Shown: positions 8,557 to 17,244, counted from the stretch's first letter. The stretch is DNA of 32,108 bases from Gemmatimonadota bacterium (GCA_028287345.1 JAQBPV010000164.1:1-32108); one strand, 5' to 3'. Notes: generated from the letters alone by a model not told the origin. Numbers and translations are program-made.

Positions 8557-10875
8557 CTAGAACAGGACCTTGTAGACGAGCGAGAAATTCCGTCCCGGGT
8601 TGAACGCGAAGCTCTTCAGCCGGCTCGTCGCGTCGGCGTACTTCTCGTCGAACAGATTGTCGACTCGCAGCGTCAGTGTATTCAGCCGACCGGCCGACGG
8701 CAGATTCAAGCCGACGCTCACGTTCATCAGATTGTACGAATCGGTGGCAATGGCCGACGGATCGCCCTCGGACACGGACGCCGGCACGCGGTCCTGTGCG
8801 AACGCGTGACGGAACTCACCGTCTGCTGACAGCAGGCCGTTGTCCCACCGCGCCAATCCGCCGAGCCGCGCCGCGGGCATGAACGGAAGTGCCTCGCCGC
8901 TCTTCAGGCTTCCGCGCGTCATGTCGCCCATCCCACCGACGACGACGTGCGGCGCAACCTGCACCTCGATCTTGCCTTCCACGCCACGCAGCGTCGCATC
9001 CGCCTGCGAGAAACGGTTGAGCGGCACCGTCGTGGACGAGCCGTCGTCCGCGACCAACGCGGTGTCGCTCACGATGTTCGGCGTGATGTAGTTGTTGATG
9101 CTGTTGTAAAAGGCAGCCACCTGCCCATTCACCTTCGGAATCTCGAACCGCAGCACTCCGTCAACGCCCTGGTTCGTCTCGGCCTTCAACTCCGGATTGC
9201 CGATGTCGAACGTTCCCGCTGCAGCATGGAACGCGTTGGAGAAAAGCTCCTCGACCGTCGGCGCGCGGAAGGACCGCGCCGCACTGGCGCCGAGGCTCAA
9301 GCCAGAACCGAGTGGAATCGTGATACCGATGGAGCCAGATGCGCTGTTGAAGTTCAGCGAGCGCGACGGCCCGAACTTCGCCGCACCAGCCTTGGAATCG
9401 ATGTGGTACAGGTCGTACCGCGCACCCACCTGAAGGTGTGGAACGCGCGCGTCGGCATCGGCGGACGTGGCGCCAAGGGGGAGATCCTCATACACGAATA
9501 GTCCGGCGCCATTGCTGTTCGCGGCCGGCGTCAGCGCTTCATCACCGGTGGCGGCGTACTGCTTGAAGATTCCTGATGCACCGAAGGCACCGCTGACGTT
9601 CCCGGCACGCGTGCGCGCGAGGAGATCCATCGTCTGTGTCTTCAGGTCGAAGCTCGTATTGACGTTGCCGGTCTCTTCGTTGATCTCGCTGTGCTGGTAC
9701 CACTGGCCAGTCGCGCTGGTGCGAAGCGAGTTGACGAATGGAGCGCCGAACGTGAAATCGCTGCGCGCCACGACCTCATGACGATGCCCCTCGATGCGCG
9801 CGCGCTCTCCCTCTGCCGACGGAAGACCATAGTTGAAGTGATACTCGCGGAAGACGGCGCCGCCGTTCGCGTTGTCGCCACCAAAGCCCAGTCCTGCATT
9901 GCCGTAGTAGTTCTGATAGAACGTGTTCGCCAGCTTGTCCCCGCCACCCTGGCGCAGTTCGTCGGCATGTCGCCCACCGCCGCGGAGCACGAGCGACAGG
10001 TGCTGCCCCATTGGCACGTTGACGCCAGCCGCGGCGGCGTCACCGGGCGTTGGGGATTCCTATTGCCCTGCATAATATCCGTCCACTCGTGTGGGATTGG
10101 TGCTCGGGATGTCGTTGTAGATGACGTTGACCACGCCACCCAACGCGGCGTTCCCGTAGAGCAGCGATGCCGGGCCGCGCACGACCTCGATCCGCTCGGC
10201 GGTCAACGGATCCATCGAGACGCCGTGATCCGGCGCGGCAGACGACAGGTCGGCCGTCCGATCACCGTCCTGCAACACCAGTATGCGCTCTCCCTGGAGT
10301 CCACGAATGATTGGCGCAGTTGCCGCGGGTCCGTTGAACCGCATCGACATGCCCGGCTCGGACGTGAGCGTCTGTGCGATCGTTGCACCGAGTTGGCGCG
10401 AGAGCGCCTGTCCCGACAGCTCAGTCGTTGATTGGGCGACGTCGCGCGGATCGGACGCGATTGGCGTTGCCGTGACCTGCACACTGCTGAGTCGCATCGG
10501 CGTCGCCACCATCGTGATCGCGACGTTGACGTCGCCGCCCGATGTGGGAATCACGACATCGGCATGGCCCGGTGCGTGTCCAATCAGCAGCGAGCGAAGA
10601 TGATACGTCCCCGCCGGCAGCCCGACGAAGGAGAAACGACCATCGGCATCAGTGCGCGCGACGCGCCCGAGCACGGTGACGATGACCTGCACGTTCGGCA
10701 GTCCCGCGCCGCTCGAATCCTTGACGACGCCGTGAAGGGCCGGCGAGGGAGCGCGAGAGGCAGCATGCGCCTGTGTTGGCAGCGTGAATGCGACGAGTAC
10801 TGCGAATGATGACAACATGCGAGCGAACAGCCGGACGCGACGCGCCGCGACGTGCTCGTGATTGGACGAGTTCAT
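8557..10875 (-). pseudogene. TonB-dependent receptor, ZnuD-like, interrupted by an in-frame TAG stop
   Basis: Outer-membrane receptor for TonB-powered uptake. The N-terminal part has a signal peptide (to about residue 38), a carboxypeptidase-like regulatory domain (about 45-125) and a plug domain (about 140-265) with IIRGLQGERILVLQDGDR and the plug-end motif RIEVVRGPASLLYGNAALGG. Codon 272 is TAG (10062..10060). Reading continues in the same frame for 500 further codons: the sense codons after it give ESPTPGDAAAAGVNVPMGQH, then a full 22-strand-type barrel with SFRAPTVEELFSNAFHAAAG and a terminal Phe. So a single nonsense codon, not a frameshift, splits the gene. The barrel motifs resemble ZnuD zinc receptors, so zinc is my best guess for substrate. 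It could be a recent pseudogene, a sequencing error or a readthrough gene. Confidence 0.85.
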
Positions 10876-11015
10876 TGGATGGAGTCATGAGCTGAGTGAT
10901 TCACATGCGCACGCGCTGCCGGCATGATGCCCGCAACGACGCGCGCGCGAGCGAGCACAGGACGTTGTGCGTCGCTCTCGAGAATGACGGTGCGCCGGCC
11001 GTGGCCGGCGTCAGC

Positions 11016-11363
11016 TCAGGCTGGAGGTGCCCGCTGGGGCGGATCGCCCGGAAAGCGCGCCAGGCACGTGGCGCGATCGGCGTCGGCGATCCGGGCATCG
11101 ATGGTGCGCTCGACTGGCGCTGGAACCGATGCCGAAGCAGCCGTGGTCGCAGTCGCCGCCAACACTCGGCAGACGACGCAATTCTCGGGATGTACTCGGG
11201 GGCAACTACTGCTTCCGGGCGCCTCGATGTGCGTTCTCGAGGCCACGAGCATGCTCTCCGCCTCTTCCCGCGCATCCACCACCGCCGCAAAGGCCGGAAG
11301 CAGGAGCTGGAAGACGGCGGCGAGAAGCCAGCCGAAGCGTGAGTAGCGTGCGCGAACGATCAT
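11016..11363 (-). CDS. Small secreted Cys/His-containing protein upstream of the TonB receptor
   Basis: 115 aa. An N-terminal hydrophobic segment (WLLAAVFQLLLPAFAAVVDA) reads as a signal peptide or anchor. It is followed by a short region with His and three Cys: THIEAPGSSSCPRVHPENCV and then CRVLA. Small proteins of this shape (DUF2946-like) often sit beside metal-related TonB receptors, and here the receptor follows 140 nt downstream on the same strand. A role in binding or handling a metal in the periplasm is inference. The Shine-Dalgarno sequence is weak. Competing reading frames in the same stretch lack any recognisable features. Confidence 0.65.
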   Translation of the reverse strand: MIVRARYSRFGWLLAAVFQLLLPAFAAVVDAREEAESMLVASRTHIEAPGSSSCPRVHPENCVVCRVLAATATTAASASVPAPVERTIDARIADADRATCLARFPGDPPQRAPPA

Positions 11364-11442
11364 CTCAGTCGAGAGCTTCCCGGAGTACGAAAGAAGAACA
11401 CTTGCGAATCAATATACATGGCCCATGCAAGGGCCGTTGCAA

Positions 11443-14400
11443 TCAGTGCACCGGCATCGCGCTCGGACGTCGAGGCGCTGACGCTGCGTCGATCCATGCG
11501 GCAAGGAGTTGCGGCCGCACATCATTGGCATCACGCTGCTTGCGTGATGCGAGATGATCCAGGGCGAAGCGCGCCCCCACCGGATCACCGAGCTTGATGC
11601 GCGCGACGGCGGTGCCCTCGCGCAGCAGATCCACGGGCATCCAGAGATCGTCCTTCTCCGCCGCGGGAATGAGCACGTCGGCCGCCTTGGACACTTCGGC
11701 GAAATCCCACGACGCGAGGCCGTGCAGGAAGGCGATCGTCGCACGCGCTTCGGGCGGCGCTTTCTGCGCATCCATGAAGCGCTGCGCTGCGGCGAAGAAT
11801 GCGCTGTCGACGACGCCCGACGTTCCACCTCTGTACGTCTCTTCTGCGTCCCGCACGGCTGCGGCCCACTCGTGCCAATCGAGTGGCGCGACGTTGGACG
11901 CAAGCGTGCGATCGACCGCGCGCGCGCGTTCCACGGTGCCGAGCATCTGCCGCGACGCACCGGAGAAGTGGTTGTCGCGTACGCGCGCGGCAAGTTCCAT
12001 CGCCTCGAGACGCGGGACGAAGCTGATGGGGGTGTAGCGCTCGCCGGTGACACCGGCGCGCCGGCCTTCCATGATCGGCGCGATGGCGAAGCGATCGCTC
12101 GTCAGCCCGACGAACCCCGAAGCGCCTTCATTCATGTAGCGCGTGCGCTCTGCCCCAAGGTCGAGCGAGGGATAGAAGTCGGAGTTCCCACCACCGCCTC
12201 GAACGAGAGGCTCGAGTGTCGCACCGTCCACCATGTGCAATGCGTCGAGAATCGGTACCGTGAGCGGATACACTCGCTTGAGCGCTTCGGCCACAGGTGG
12301 CAGCTGAAAGACGGACCAGTCTGGCGGCGCGATCGTCGAATCATTCGCCGCGACGATGAGGATGTCGCGATTGCCGACCGAGTAGACCACGTACGACGGA
12401 AAGTTCTCCGCGACGGCGCGGATCACGCTGAGCACCAGGCCGTCGTTGATCTCGGACAGGTGCAGCCACTGTCCGAACATGCCCTTCGGCGCGAGAAAGC
12501 GTTTTACGTGCGCGTAGAATTCCGTCGTGAACAAGCCGGACACGCCCGCCACCCACGGCGTTGATGGCTCCGACAGAATGACGTCGTATTTCTCACCCTG
12601 AGACGCGAAGTACGAGCGTGCGTCATCGAGTGCGAACGTCGAGCGCGTGTCGTCGAACACCAGCCGGTTCGCCGGATAGAACGCGCGCGCGCCCTTGATC
12701 ATCTCCGGCTCGATCTCGATCGTCACGAGGCTCTTGAGCCGCGGATCCTGCAACAGCGTATGCGACGACATCCCCGAGCCCAGTCCGATCACCGCTGCCT
12801 TCTGCGCTTGCGGCGCGTGCGCGAGCAGGATGAGCGGCAGCAGCATCTGTGTGGACGCGTCGTGCGTGAACGGGCCCGGCGTCATCGGCGGCCGGAACCA
12901 TTCGGGCCCGAGCGACGCATCCGGCTTGCCGTTGGTCGCCAGCGAGAGCCCGCGGCTCGAGAGGATGCGCCGCACGCTCACGGTCGCAGTGCGTCCGTCC
13001 GCGTAGTAGACCATGTCCGACTGCCGCGGTGCCTTCGCATTGCCGTAGCGGAACACACCACTCGTGAGCACGCCGCGATCGAAGTTGGCGCGCGCCCCAA
13101 CGAGGAACATCAGGCCAACGATCACCATCGCCGGCGCGAACCTGCGCTGTCCGACCCACTCCGGTGCACCTCTGCGTTCCCACATCAGAAGCGCGACACC
13201 GAGTGCGACGTCGATGGCCGCACCGCCGACGAGCAGCCACTTGAGTCCGAGCACCGGCAGCAGCACCAGCGCTGCGAGGGTCACGCCGACGATGGAACCG
13301 AGTGTGTTCACCGCATACACCAGCCCGATGGACCGCTCACCTGTCCTGCCACGCATCAATAGCTTGGTGATGAGCGGCAACGTCATGCCGGCGCAGAACG
13401 TCGCCGGAAGCATGACGACGAGACAGATGAAATACCGCGACATGCTGAAGGCGCGGTAGCCCGAGGCATTGCGGGTGAATGCCGCCATGAAGTCCGCCAT
13501 CCACTCGAACGACTGCACGTACAGCGGCAGCGTCGCGACCGCAAGCGCGCCCATCGCCAACTGCACGTAGCCGAGCGTGCGCAGCGACGCCGCGCCTGAA
13601 TCGCTCCGCGTGCGAATCGCGAACGCGCCGCACGACAACCCGAGGATGAATGCCGAGAGCATCAACTCGAACGAATGCGTCGCCGATCCGAGCACGAGCG
13701 ACAGCATGCGGATCCAGCCGATCTCGTAGATGAACGACGAGACTGCCGTACCGAAGCTCACGAGCAGCAGGAGCGTGATGAGTCCGCGCGACTGCGGCTC
13801 TTCTGGTGCCGCGCTGATCGTCGCAGTGGCTTCCGCGACGCGTTCACCGCGCGGCGCGAGCCCCATCGAGTCGCGCAGGCCGGAACCTTCACGCCGTGTC
13901 ACCAACAACACTGCGCCGGCGACTATGAGGTTGAGCATCGCGGCAGCAGCGAGCGTGCCGGGAAGCCCAGCCGCCTGAATGAGCACGAAGCCGGCGAGGA
14001 GCACACCACCCGCCGCGCCAAGGCTGTTCGCGAAGTAGAGCAGCGAGATCGTTCTGCCGGCGCGATCAGGCGCTCGGCGGAGCGCTCCCGCGGTCATCAA
14101 CGGGAATGTCGCGCCGAGCAGGATGGACTGCGGCAGGATGAGCAAAGCCGCGATGAGCCATTTCACGAACGAGTGCAGCGGACCGGGGCCCAGCGCGGGA
14201 AAGAGCGTGTCGTAGGCAAAGTGCGTCGTCCAGACGAACGCGTCGTGGAACACCAGGCCGATGATACCGACCGCCAGTTCCACCAGCGCATACCAGACGA
14301 GCGGATTCTTCACGCGCTCCGATCGCCGGCCGACGTACATCGCTCCGGCAGACATGCCGCCGAGAAAGATGACGAGCACGAGGACCTGCGCGTAGGCGCT

Positions 14401-14499
14401 GTGCCCGACGAACAGCCCGAGGTAGCGAGTCCAGATCGACTCGTAGACGAGGCCCGCGGCTCCGGAGAGCACGAACACGACGCAGAGGAAGAGCAGCAT
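11443..14499 (-). CDS. Fused MFS-like membrane protein with spermidine-synthase-like domain
   Basis: 1018 aa. Two blocks of transmembrane helices (about residues 1-200 and 230-470) start with the family hallmark FVLSGAAGLVYESIWTRYLG. A Rossmann domain of the spermidine-synthase type follows (about 560-760), with the nucleotide-binding loop VIGLGSGMSS, acidic EIEPEM, and DDARSYF. A helical C-terminal region (about 800-1018) may be TPR-like. In true aminopropyltransferases the motif after the last strand reads D-S/T-x-D-P; here it is YDVILSEPSTPWVAG, so the catalytic Asp is missing and polyamine synthesis is doubtful. Proteins of this build are widespread in soil bacteria but their substrate is unknown. 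It is monocistronic, ending before the small secreted protein. Confidence 0.85.
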   Translation of the reverse strand: MLLFLCVVFVLSGAAGLVYESIWTRYLGLFVGHSAYAQVLVLVIFLGGMSAGAMYVGRRSERVKNPLVWYALVELAVGIIGLVFHDAFVWTTHFAYDTLFPALGPGPLHSFVKWLIAALLILPQSILLGATFPLMTAGALRRAPDRAGRTISLLYFANSLGAAGGVLLAGFVLIQAAGLPGTLAAAAMLNLIVAGAVLLVTRREGSGLRDSMGLAPRGERVAEATATISAAPEEPQSRGLITLLLLVSFGTAVSSFIYEIGWIRMLSLVLGSATHSFELMLSAFILGLSCGAFAIRTRSDSGAASLRTLGYVQLAMGALAVATLPLYVQSFEWMADFMAAFTRNASGYRAFSMSRYFICLVVMLPATFCAGMTLPLITKLLMRGRTGERSIGLVYAVNTLGSIVGVTLAALVLLPVLGLKWLLVGGAAIDVALGVALLMWERRGAPEWVGQRRFAPAMVIVGLMFLVGARANFDRGVLTSGVFRYGNAKAPRQSDMVYYADGRTATVSVRRILSSRGLSLATNGKPDASLGPEWFRPPMTPGPFTHDASTQMLLPLILLAHAPQAQKAAVIGLGSGMSSHTLLQDPRLKSLVTIEIEPEMIKGARAFYPANRLVFDDTRSTFALDDARSYFASQGEKYDVILSEPSTPWVAGVSGLFTTEFYAHVKRFLAPKGMFGQWLHLSEINDGLVLSVIRAVAENFPSYVVYSVGNRDILIVAANDSTIAPPDWSVFQLPPVAEALKRVYPLTVPILDALHMVDGATLEPLVRGGGGNSDFYPSLDLGAERTRYMNEGASGFVGLTSDRFAIAPIMEGRRAGVTGERYTPISFVPRLEAMELAARVRDNHFSGASRQMLGTVERARAVDRTLASNVAPLDWHEWAAAVRDAEETYRGGTSGVVDSAFFAAAQRFMDAQKAPPEARATIAFLHGLASWDFAEVSKAADVLIPAAEKDDLWMPVDLLREGTAVARIKLGDPVGARFALDHLASRKQRDANDVRPQLLAAWIDAASAPRRPSAMPVH

Positions 14500-14553
14500 G
14501 CCTCAACGACTGTCGCCTTGCCGACGCCGTCACGATCCCGCATGTCCCGCGGG

Positions 14554-14582
14554 TTGTGGCGACTCGTCGCGCCCGATTACAT
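14554..14582 (+). promoter_or_regulatory. Candidate sigma70-type promoter for tRNA-Ser(GCU)
   Basis: TTGTGG (14554-14559) and TTACAT (14577-14582) are separated by 17 nt, the ideal spacing. The implied transcription start is about 25 nt before the tRNA. Apart from this, the 114-nt gap between the divergent upstream gene and the tRNA is featureless. Confidence 0.45.
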
Positions 14583-14613
14583 TCAACGCTGGCCGCACAC
14601 CACGTTGCGTCCT

Positions 14614-14702
14614 GGAGGGGTGGCCGAGAGGCTGAAGGCACCGGTTTGCTAAACCGGCATACTGGGAAACTGGTATCGAGGGTTCGAATCCCTCCTCCTC
14701 CG
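14614..14702 (+). tRNA. tRNA-Ser (anticodon GCU)
   Basis: A complete 89-nt class II tRNA. The acceptor stem GGAGGGG (14614-14620) pairs with CTCCTCC (14695-14701) with one G-U pair, and the discriminator is G. The anticodon stem CCGGT/ACCGG encloses TTGCTAA, with anticodon GCT at 14648-14650. The long variable arm and the T arm GAGGG-TTCGAAT-CCCTC are clear. CCA is not encoded. Confidence 0.97.
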
Positions 14703-14707
14703 TTGTG

Positions 14708-14745
14708 GAAGGCCCGCCGCCGCCCGCGTCGGGCCTTCTTTCTTT
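14708..14745 (+). terminator. Intrinsic terminator after tRNA-Ser(GCU), abutting gltX
   Basis: GAAGGCCCG (14708-14716) pairs perfectly with CGGGCCTTC (14730-14738) around a 13-nt loop and is followed by TTTCTTT. It lies 6 nt after the tRNA and ends only 23 nt before the preferred gltX start. Confidence 0.8.
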
Positions 14746-14768
14746 CCCGCATGACCCAAGCGGTTCCC

Positions 14769-16226
14769 ATGAGCTCTTCCGCTGTCACTCCGCGGCTCCG
14801 GTTCGCGCCGTCGCCCACGGGCTACCTCCATGTCGGCGGTGCGCGCACCGCGCTCTTCAACTGGCTCTACGCAAAGAAGCACGGGGGACAGTTCCTCCTG
14901 CGTGTCGAGGATACCGACAAGGCACGGAGCACCGACGAGAGCACACGCGCCATCTTCGAGGGACTCGGCTGGCTCGGCCTCGAGTGGGACGAGACCGTCG
15001 TCTACCAGGGCGCCAACCTCGAGCGTCATGGAGCAGACGCGCAGCGGCTGCTGGCAAATGGAACAGCCTATCGCTGCTTCTGCACGCAGGAGGAGCTGGC
15101 CGGGCGCCGCGCTGCTGCCGAGGCGCAGGGAGAGAGCTTCAAGTACGACCGTCGCTGCGATCGGTTGGATTCAGCGGAAATCGATCGTCGAGTCGTTGCC
15201 GGCATGCCTTTCACCGTCCGCTTTCGCGTGCCCGAGGGCACCACGAGCTGGGACGACCTCGTGCACGAGACGATCACCTTCCCCAACAAGGACATCGAGG
15301 ACTTCATCGTCCTCCGCACCGACGGCACGCCCATTTACAACATGGCCGTGGTGAGTGACGACATCGCGATGGCGATCACGCTCGTCATGCGCGGCGACGA
15401 CCACATCTCCAACACGCCCAAGCAGATTCTCCTGTATCGTGCCCTGGGCGCCGAGCTGCCACAGTTCGCGCACCTGCCGATGATTCACGGCCTGGATGGG
15501 AAGAAGCTGAGCAAGCGGCACGGAGCCACTGCGGTGGGCGACTACCAGCACCTCGGCATATTGCCCGGCGCGATGCTCAACTTCCTCGCGCTGCTCGGTT
15601 GGTCGCCGGGCAACGACATCGAGGTGATGACGCAGGAGCAGATGATCGAGTTGTTCGATACGGCCGGTCTGCAGAAGAAGGCCGCGATCTTCGACACGAA
15701 GAAGCTCGAGTGGATGAATGGGCAGCACTTGAACCTGCTGTCCGACGACGAGCTGATGTCGCACGTGACGCCGGCGTTGGTTGCGGCTGGACTCACGTCG
15801 GAGGCGGAGCTCGCGAGCCGTCGCGACTGGTATCTGTTTCTCCTCGCACAACTGAAGGTGCGGGCGCGCACCGTGGACGACATCGTTCGTCAGGCGGTTA
15901 CGTACTTTCGCGATCCCGTCGACTATGATGCAGATGCGGTAGCGAAGCAGTGGAAGGATCGAGTGGGAACTGCTGCGATTCTGCGCGGCGTGCGTGATGC
16001 GCTCGTGGCGTTGCCCGTGTGGGAGTCCGGTGCGATGGAGGAGGCGCTGCGAACTCTTGCCGAGCAGTTGGGATTTGCGGAGAAGGCAGGTAAGATATTT
16101 CAGCCGCTGCGTGTTGCACTTACGGGAGTCAGCGCGAGCCCGGGTATCTTCGAAGTGCTACAATTGCTCGGCCGCGAGCGGTCGCTCGCGCGCGTTGACG
16201 CAGCGTTAGCGCGGGTTGCGGAGTAG
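14769..16226 (+). CDS. gltX: Glutamate--tRNA ligase
   Basis: Charges tRNA-Glu in the cytoplasm. About 485 aa, normal for the bacterial enzyme. The HIGH-type signature is FAPSPTGYLHVGGART and the KMSKS-type loop is KKLSKRHGA; the class I Rossmann core and the C-terminal anticodon-binding helices are complete. Two ATGs are possible: 14751 and 14769. I prefer 14769 because it leaves only ten residues before the conserved RFAPSP, as in other bacteria. Neither has a good Shine-Dalgarno sequence. The intrinsic terminator just upstream leaves almost no room for a separate promoter, so expression may depend on readthrough from the tRNA promoter or on a start inside the terminator T-tract. Confidence 0.95.
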   Translation: MSSSAVTPRLRFAPSPTGYLHVGGARTALFNWLYAKKHGGQFLLRVEDTDKARSTDESTRAIFEGLGWLGLEWDETVVYQGANLERHGADAQRLLANGTAYRCFCTQEELAGRRAAAEAQGESFKYDRRCDRLDSAEIDRRVVAGMPFTVRFRVPEGTTSWDDLVHETITFPNKDIEDFIVLRTDGTPIYNMAVVSDDIAMAITLVMRGDDHISNTPKQILLYRALGAELPQFAHLPMIHGLDGKKLSKRHGATAVGDYQHLGILPGAMLNFLALLGWSPGNDIEVMTQEQMIELFDTAGLQKKAAIFDTKKLEWMNGQHLNLLSDDELMSHVTPALVAAGLTSEAELASRRDWYLFLLAQLKVRARTVDDIVRQAVTYFRDPVDYDADAVAKQWKDRVGTAAILRGVRDALVALPVWESGAMEEALRTLAEQLGFAEKAGKIFQPLRVALTGVSASPGIFEVLQLLGRERSLARVDAALARVAE

Positions 16227-16283
16227 ATTTGGACGAATGACGAAACAAGTGTTGCGTCTGGCGCATGGAAGAGTACATTAGCG

Positions 16284-16333
16284 CGAAAGTTGCACGTTCG
16301 GGTCGAGGCCGCCCCGAAATGTCACATTAGTGA
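16284..16333. promoter_or_regulatory. lexA upstream region with two candidate self-operator sites
   Basis: Two short inverted repeats lie in the 122-nt gap before lexA. CGAA-N9-TTCG is at 16284-16300 and TCAC-N4-GTGA is at 16322-16333, the latter 15 nt before the start codon. LexA proteins usually repress their own gene, so one of these may be the local SOS box. Neither matches the E. coli or Bacillus consensus spacing. A direct repeat ACATTAG also occurs at 16275-16281 and 16324-16330. Confidence 0.35.
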
Positions 16334-16348
16334 TGCCGGTGAGGCACC

Positions 16349-17014
16349 ATGACGGAGCCGCTCACTCCGCTGGAACGACGGGTATACCACTACCTCATCG
16401 ATTTCCTCGCGGAAAACACGTACCAACCCAGTATTCGCGAGATCGCGAAGAAGTTTCGCATCAAGTCGACCAAGACGGTCAGCGACCTGCTTGGTTCGCT
16501 CTCGCAGAAGGGGTTCATCGAGCGCGACCAGTCTCGGTCGCGTGGCGTCCGCATCGTTGGGCACTCTGGTCAGGCGAGCACGCAGCCCGTGCCGTACTAT
16601 GGCCGCGTTCACGCCGGTGAGCCGGCGCTGCTCCCCGATCACCGGATGGGCTTCATCACGATGGACCGCCGCTTCCTTCCGAGCGACGACGTCTTCTTCC
16701 TGCGTATCAAGGGAGAGTCGATGATCGGCCGTGGTATTTTCCCGGAAGACTACGTTCTGGTGTCGCCCTCCACGCGCGCGAAGGACGGCGACATCGTCGC
16801 CGCGCGCCTGGGCGAGGATGCCACGGTGAAGACGCTCACGCATCGCGGTGCGAGCATCGTTCTCGAACCGGCCAACGATGCCGACCGCGCCATCGAGGTG
16901 GGCCCGAAAGACGACTTCGCGGTGCTCGGCGTCGTGTGTGGCGTGTTCCGCCCATTCATGGAGCAGGCGACGCAACCGAACTTGCCAGTCGCGAGCGACA
17001 CCGCTCTGAACTAA
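16349..17014 (+). CDS. lexA: LexA SOS repressor
   Basis: 221-aa self-cleaving transcriptional repressor of the SOS response. The N-terminal winged HTH (about residues 1-70) reads LTPLERRVYHYLIDFLAENT, with the recognition helix around STKTVSDLLGSLSQKGFI. The cleavage bond is A89-G90 in GRVHAGEP. The peptidase dyad is S124 in KGESMIGRG and K161 in ATVKTLTHRG, so the protein should be fully autocleavable. GAGG lies 4 nt before the ATG. It converges on the operon beyond a strong terminator. Its DNA-binding motif is unknown here; candidates in its own upstream region are listed separately. Confidence 0.96.
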   Translation: MTEPLTPLERRVYHYLIDFLAENTYQPSIREIAKKFRIKSTKTVSDLLGSLSQKGFIERDQSRSRGVRIVGHSGQASTQPVPYYGRVHAGEPALLPDHRMGFITMDRRFLPSDDVFFLRIKGESMIGRGIFPEDYVLVSPSTRAKDGDIVAARLGEDATVKTLTHRGASIVLEPANDADRAIEVGPKDDFAVLGVVCGVFRPFMEQATQPNLPVASDTALN

Positions 17015-17240
17015 AGGGCGCTCGCTGCGCTCGCTTATGGGACGCTTCGCTTATGGGGCGTTCGCCTGACGGCTCACTTATGGGGCGCTTCGCTCATGGC
17101 AACAACAAAGGTCCCTCGCGAAGCGAGGGACCTTTCCTTTTCTTGTCCGTGCCATAAGCGAAGCGCCCCATAAGCCGCGCATAGCGCGGCGCCCCATAAG
17201 CGAGCGCCCCGTAAGCGCCGTGCGAAGCACGACACGCCCC
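17015..17240. repeat. Nested mirror-symmetric repeat array between convergent genes
   Basis: Three direct copies of CTTATGGG(A/G)CG lie left of the terminator (17034-17044, 17050-17060, 17077-17087). Three inverted copies CGCCCC(A/G)TAAG lie right of it (17164-17174, 17190-17200, 17205-17215). The innermost pair extends to 25-bp arms (17077-17101 against 17150-17174) with one mismatch. Smaller hairpins GCCGCGC-ATA-GCGCGGC (17174-17190) and CGTGC-GAA-GCACG (17219-17231) are embedded. No coding sequence is credible here. Confidence 0.85.
17107..17144 (+). terminator. Strong terminator after lexA, likely bidirectional
   Basis: AAAGGTCCCTCGC (17107-17119) pairs perfectly with GCGAGGGACCTTT (17123-17135) around a GAA triloop: a 13-bp stem followed by CCTTTTCTT. 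On the other strand the stem is followed by GTTGTTG, weaker but possible. It serves convergent lexA and the minus-strand operon. Confidence 0.9.
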
Positions 17241-17244
17241 AGAC

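Noticed and set aside
8557-10017. The barrel half of the receptor as an independent gene starting at 10017
   Set aside because: It is in the same frame as the upstream plug half and lacks a signal peptide and plug, so it is the second part of one broken gene.
10060-10062. TAG read as pyrrolysine or another special amino acid
   Set aside because: No pyl genes, suppressor tRNA or recoding element is visible in the window and no other gene here has an in-frame TAG; a plain nonsense mutation or base error is simpler.
10901-11290. 129-aa minus-strand frame overlapping the small secreted protein
   Set aside because: Arg/Ser/Pro-rich with no signal peptide; the competing 11016-11363 frame has a signal sequence and a Cys/His cluster.
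11420-11435. GGCCC-N6-GGGCC hairpin as terminator after the MFS/spermidine-synthase-like gene
   Set aside because: The stem is only 5 bp and is followed by ATGTATATTG rather than a T-tract; support is too weak to list.
17015-17240. The repeat array as a CRISPR
   Set aside because: Units are about 11-16 bp, mirror-inverted around a centre, with no regular unique spacers and no cas genes.
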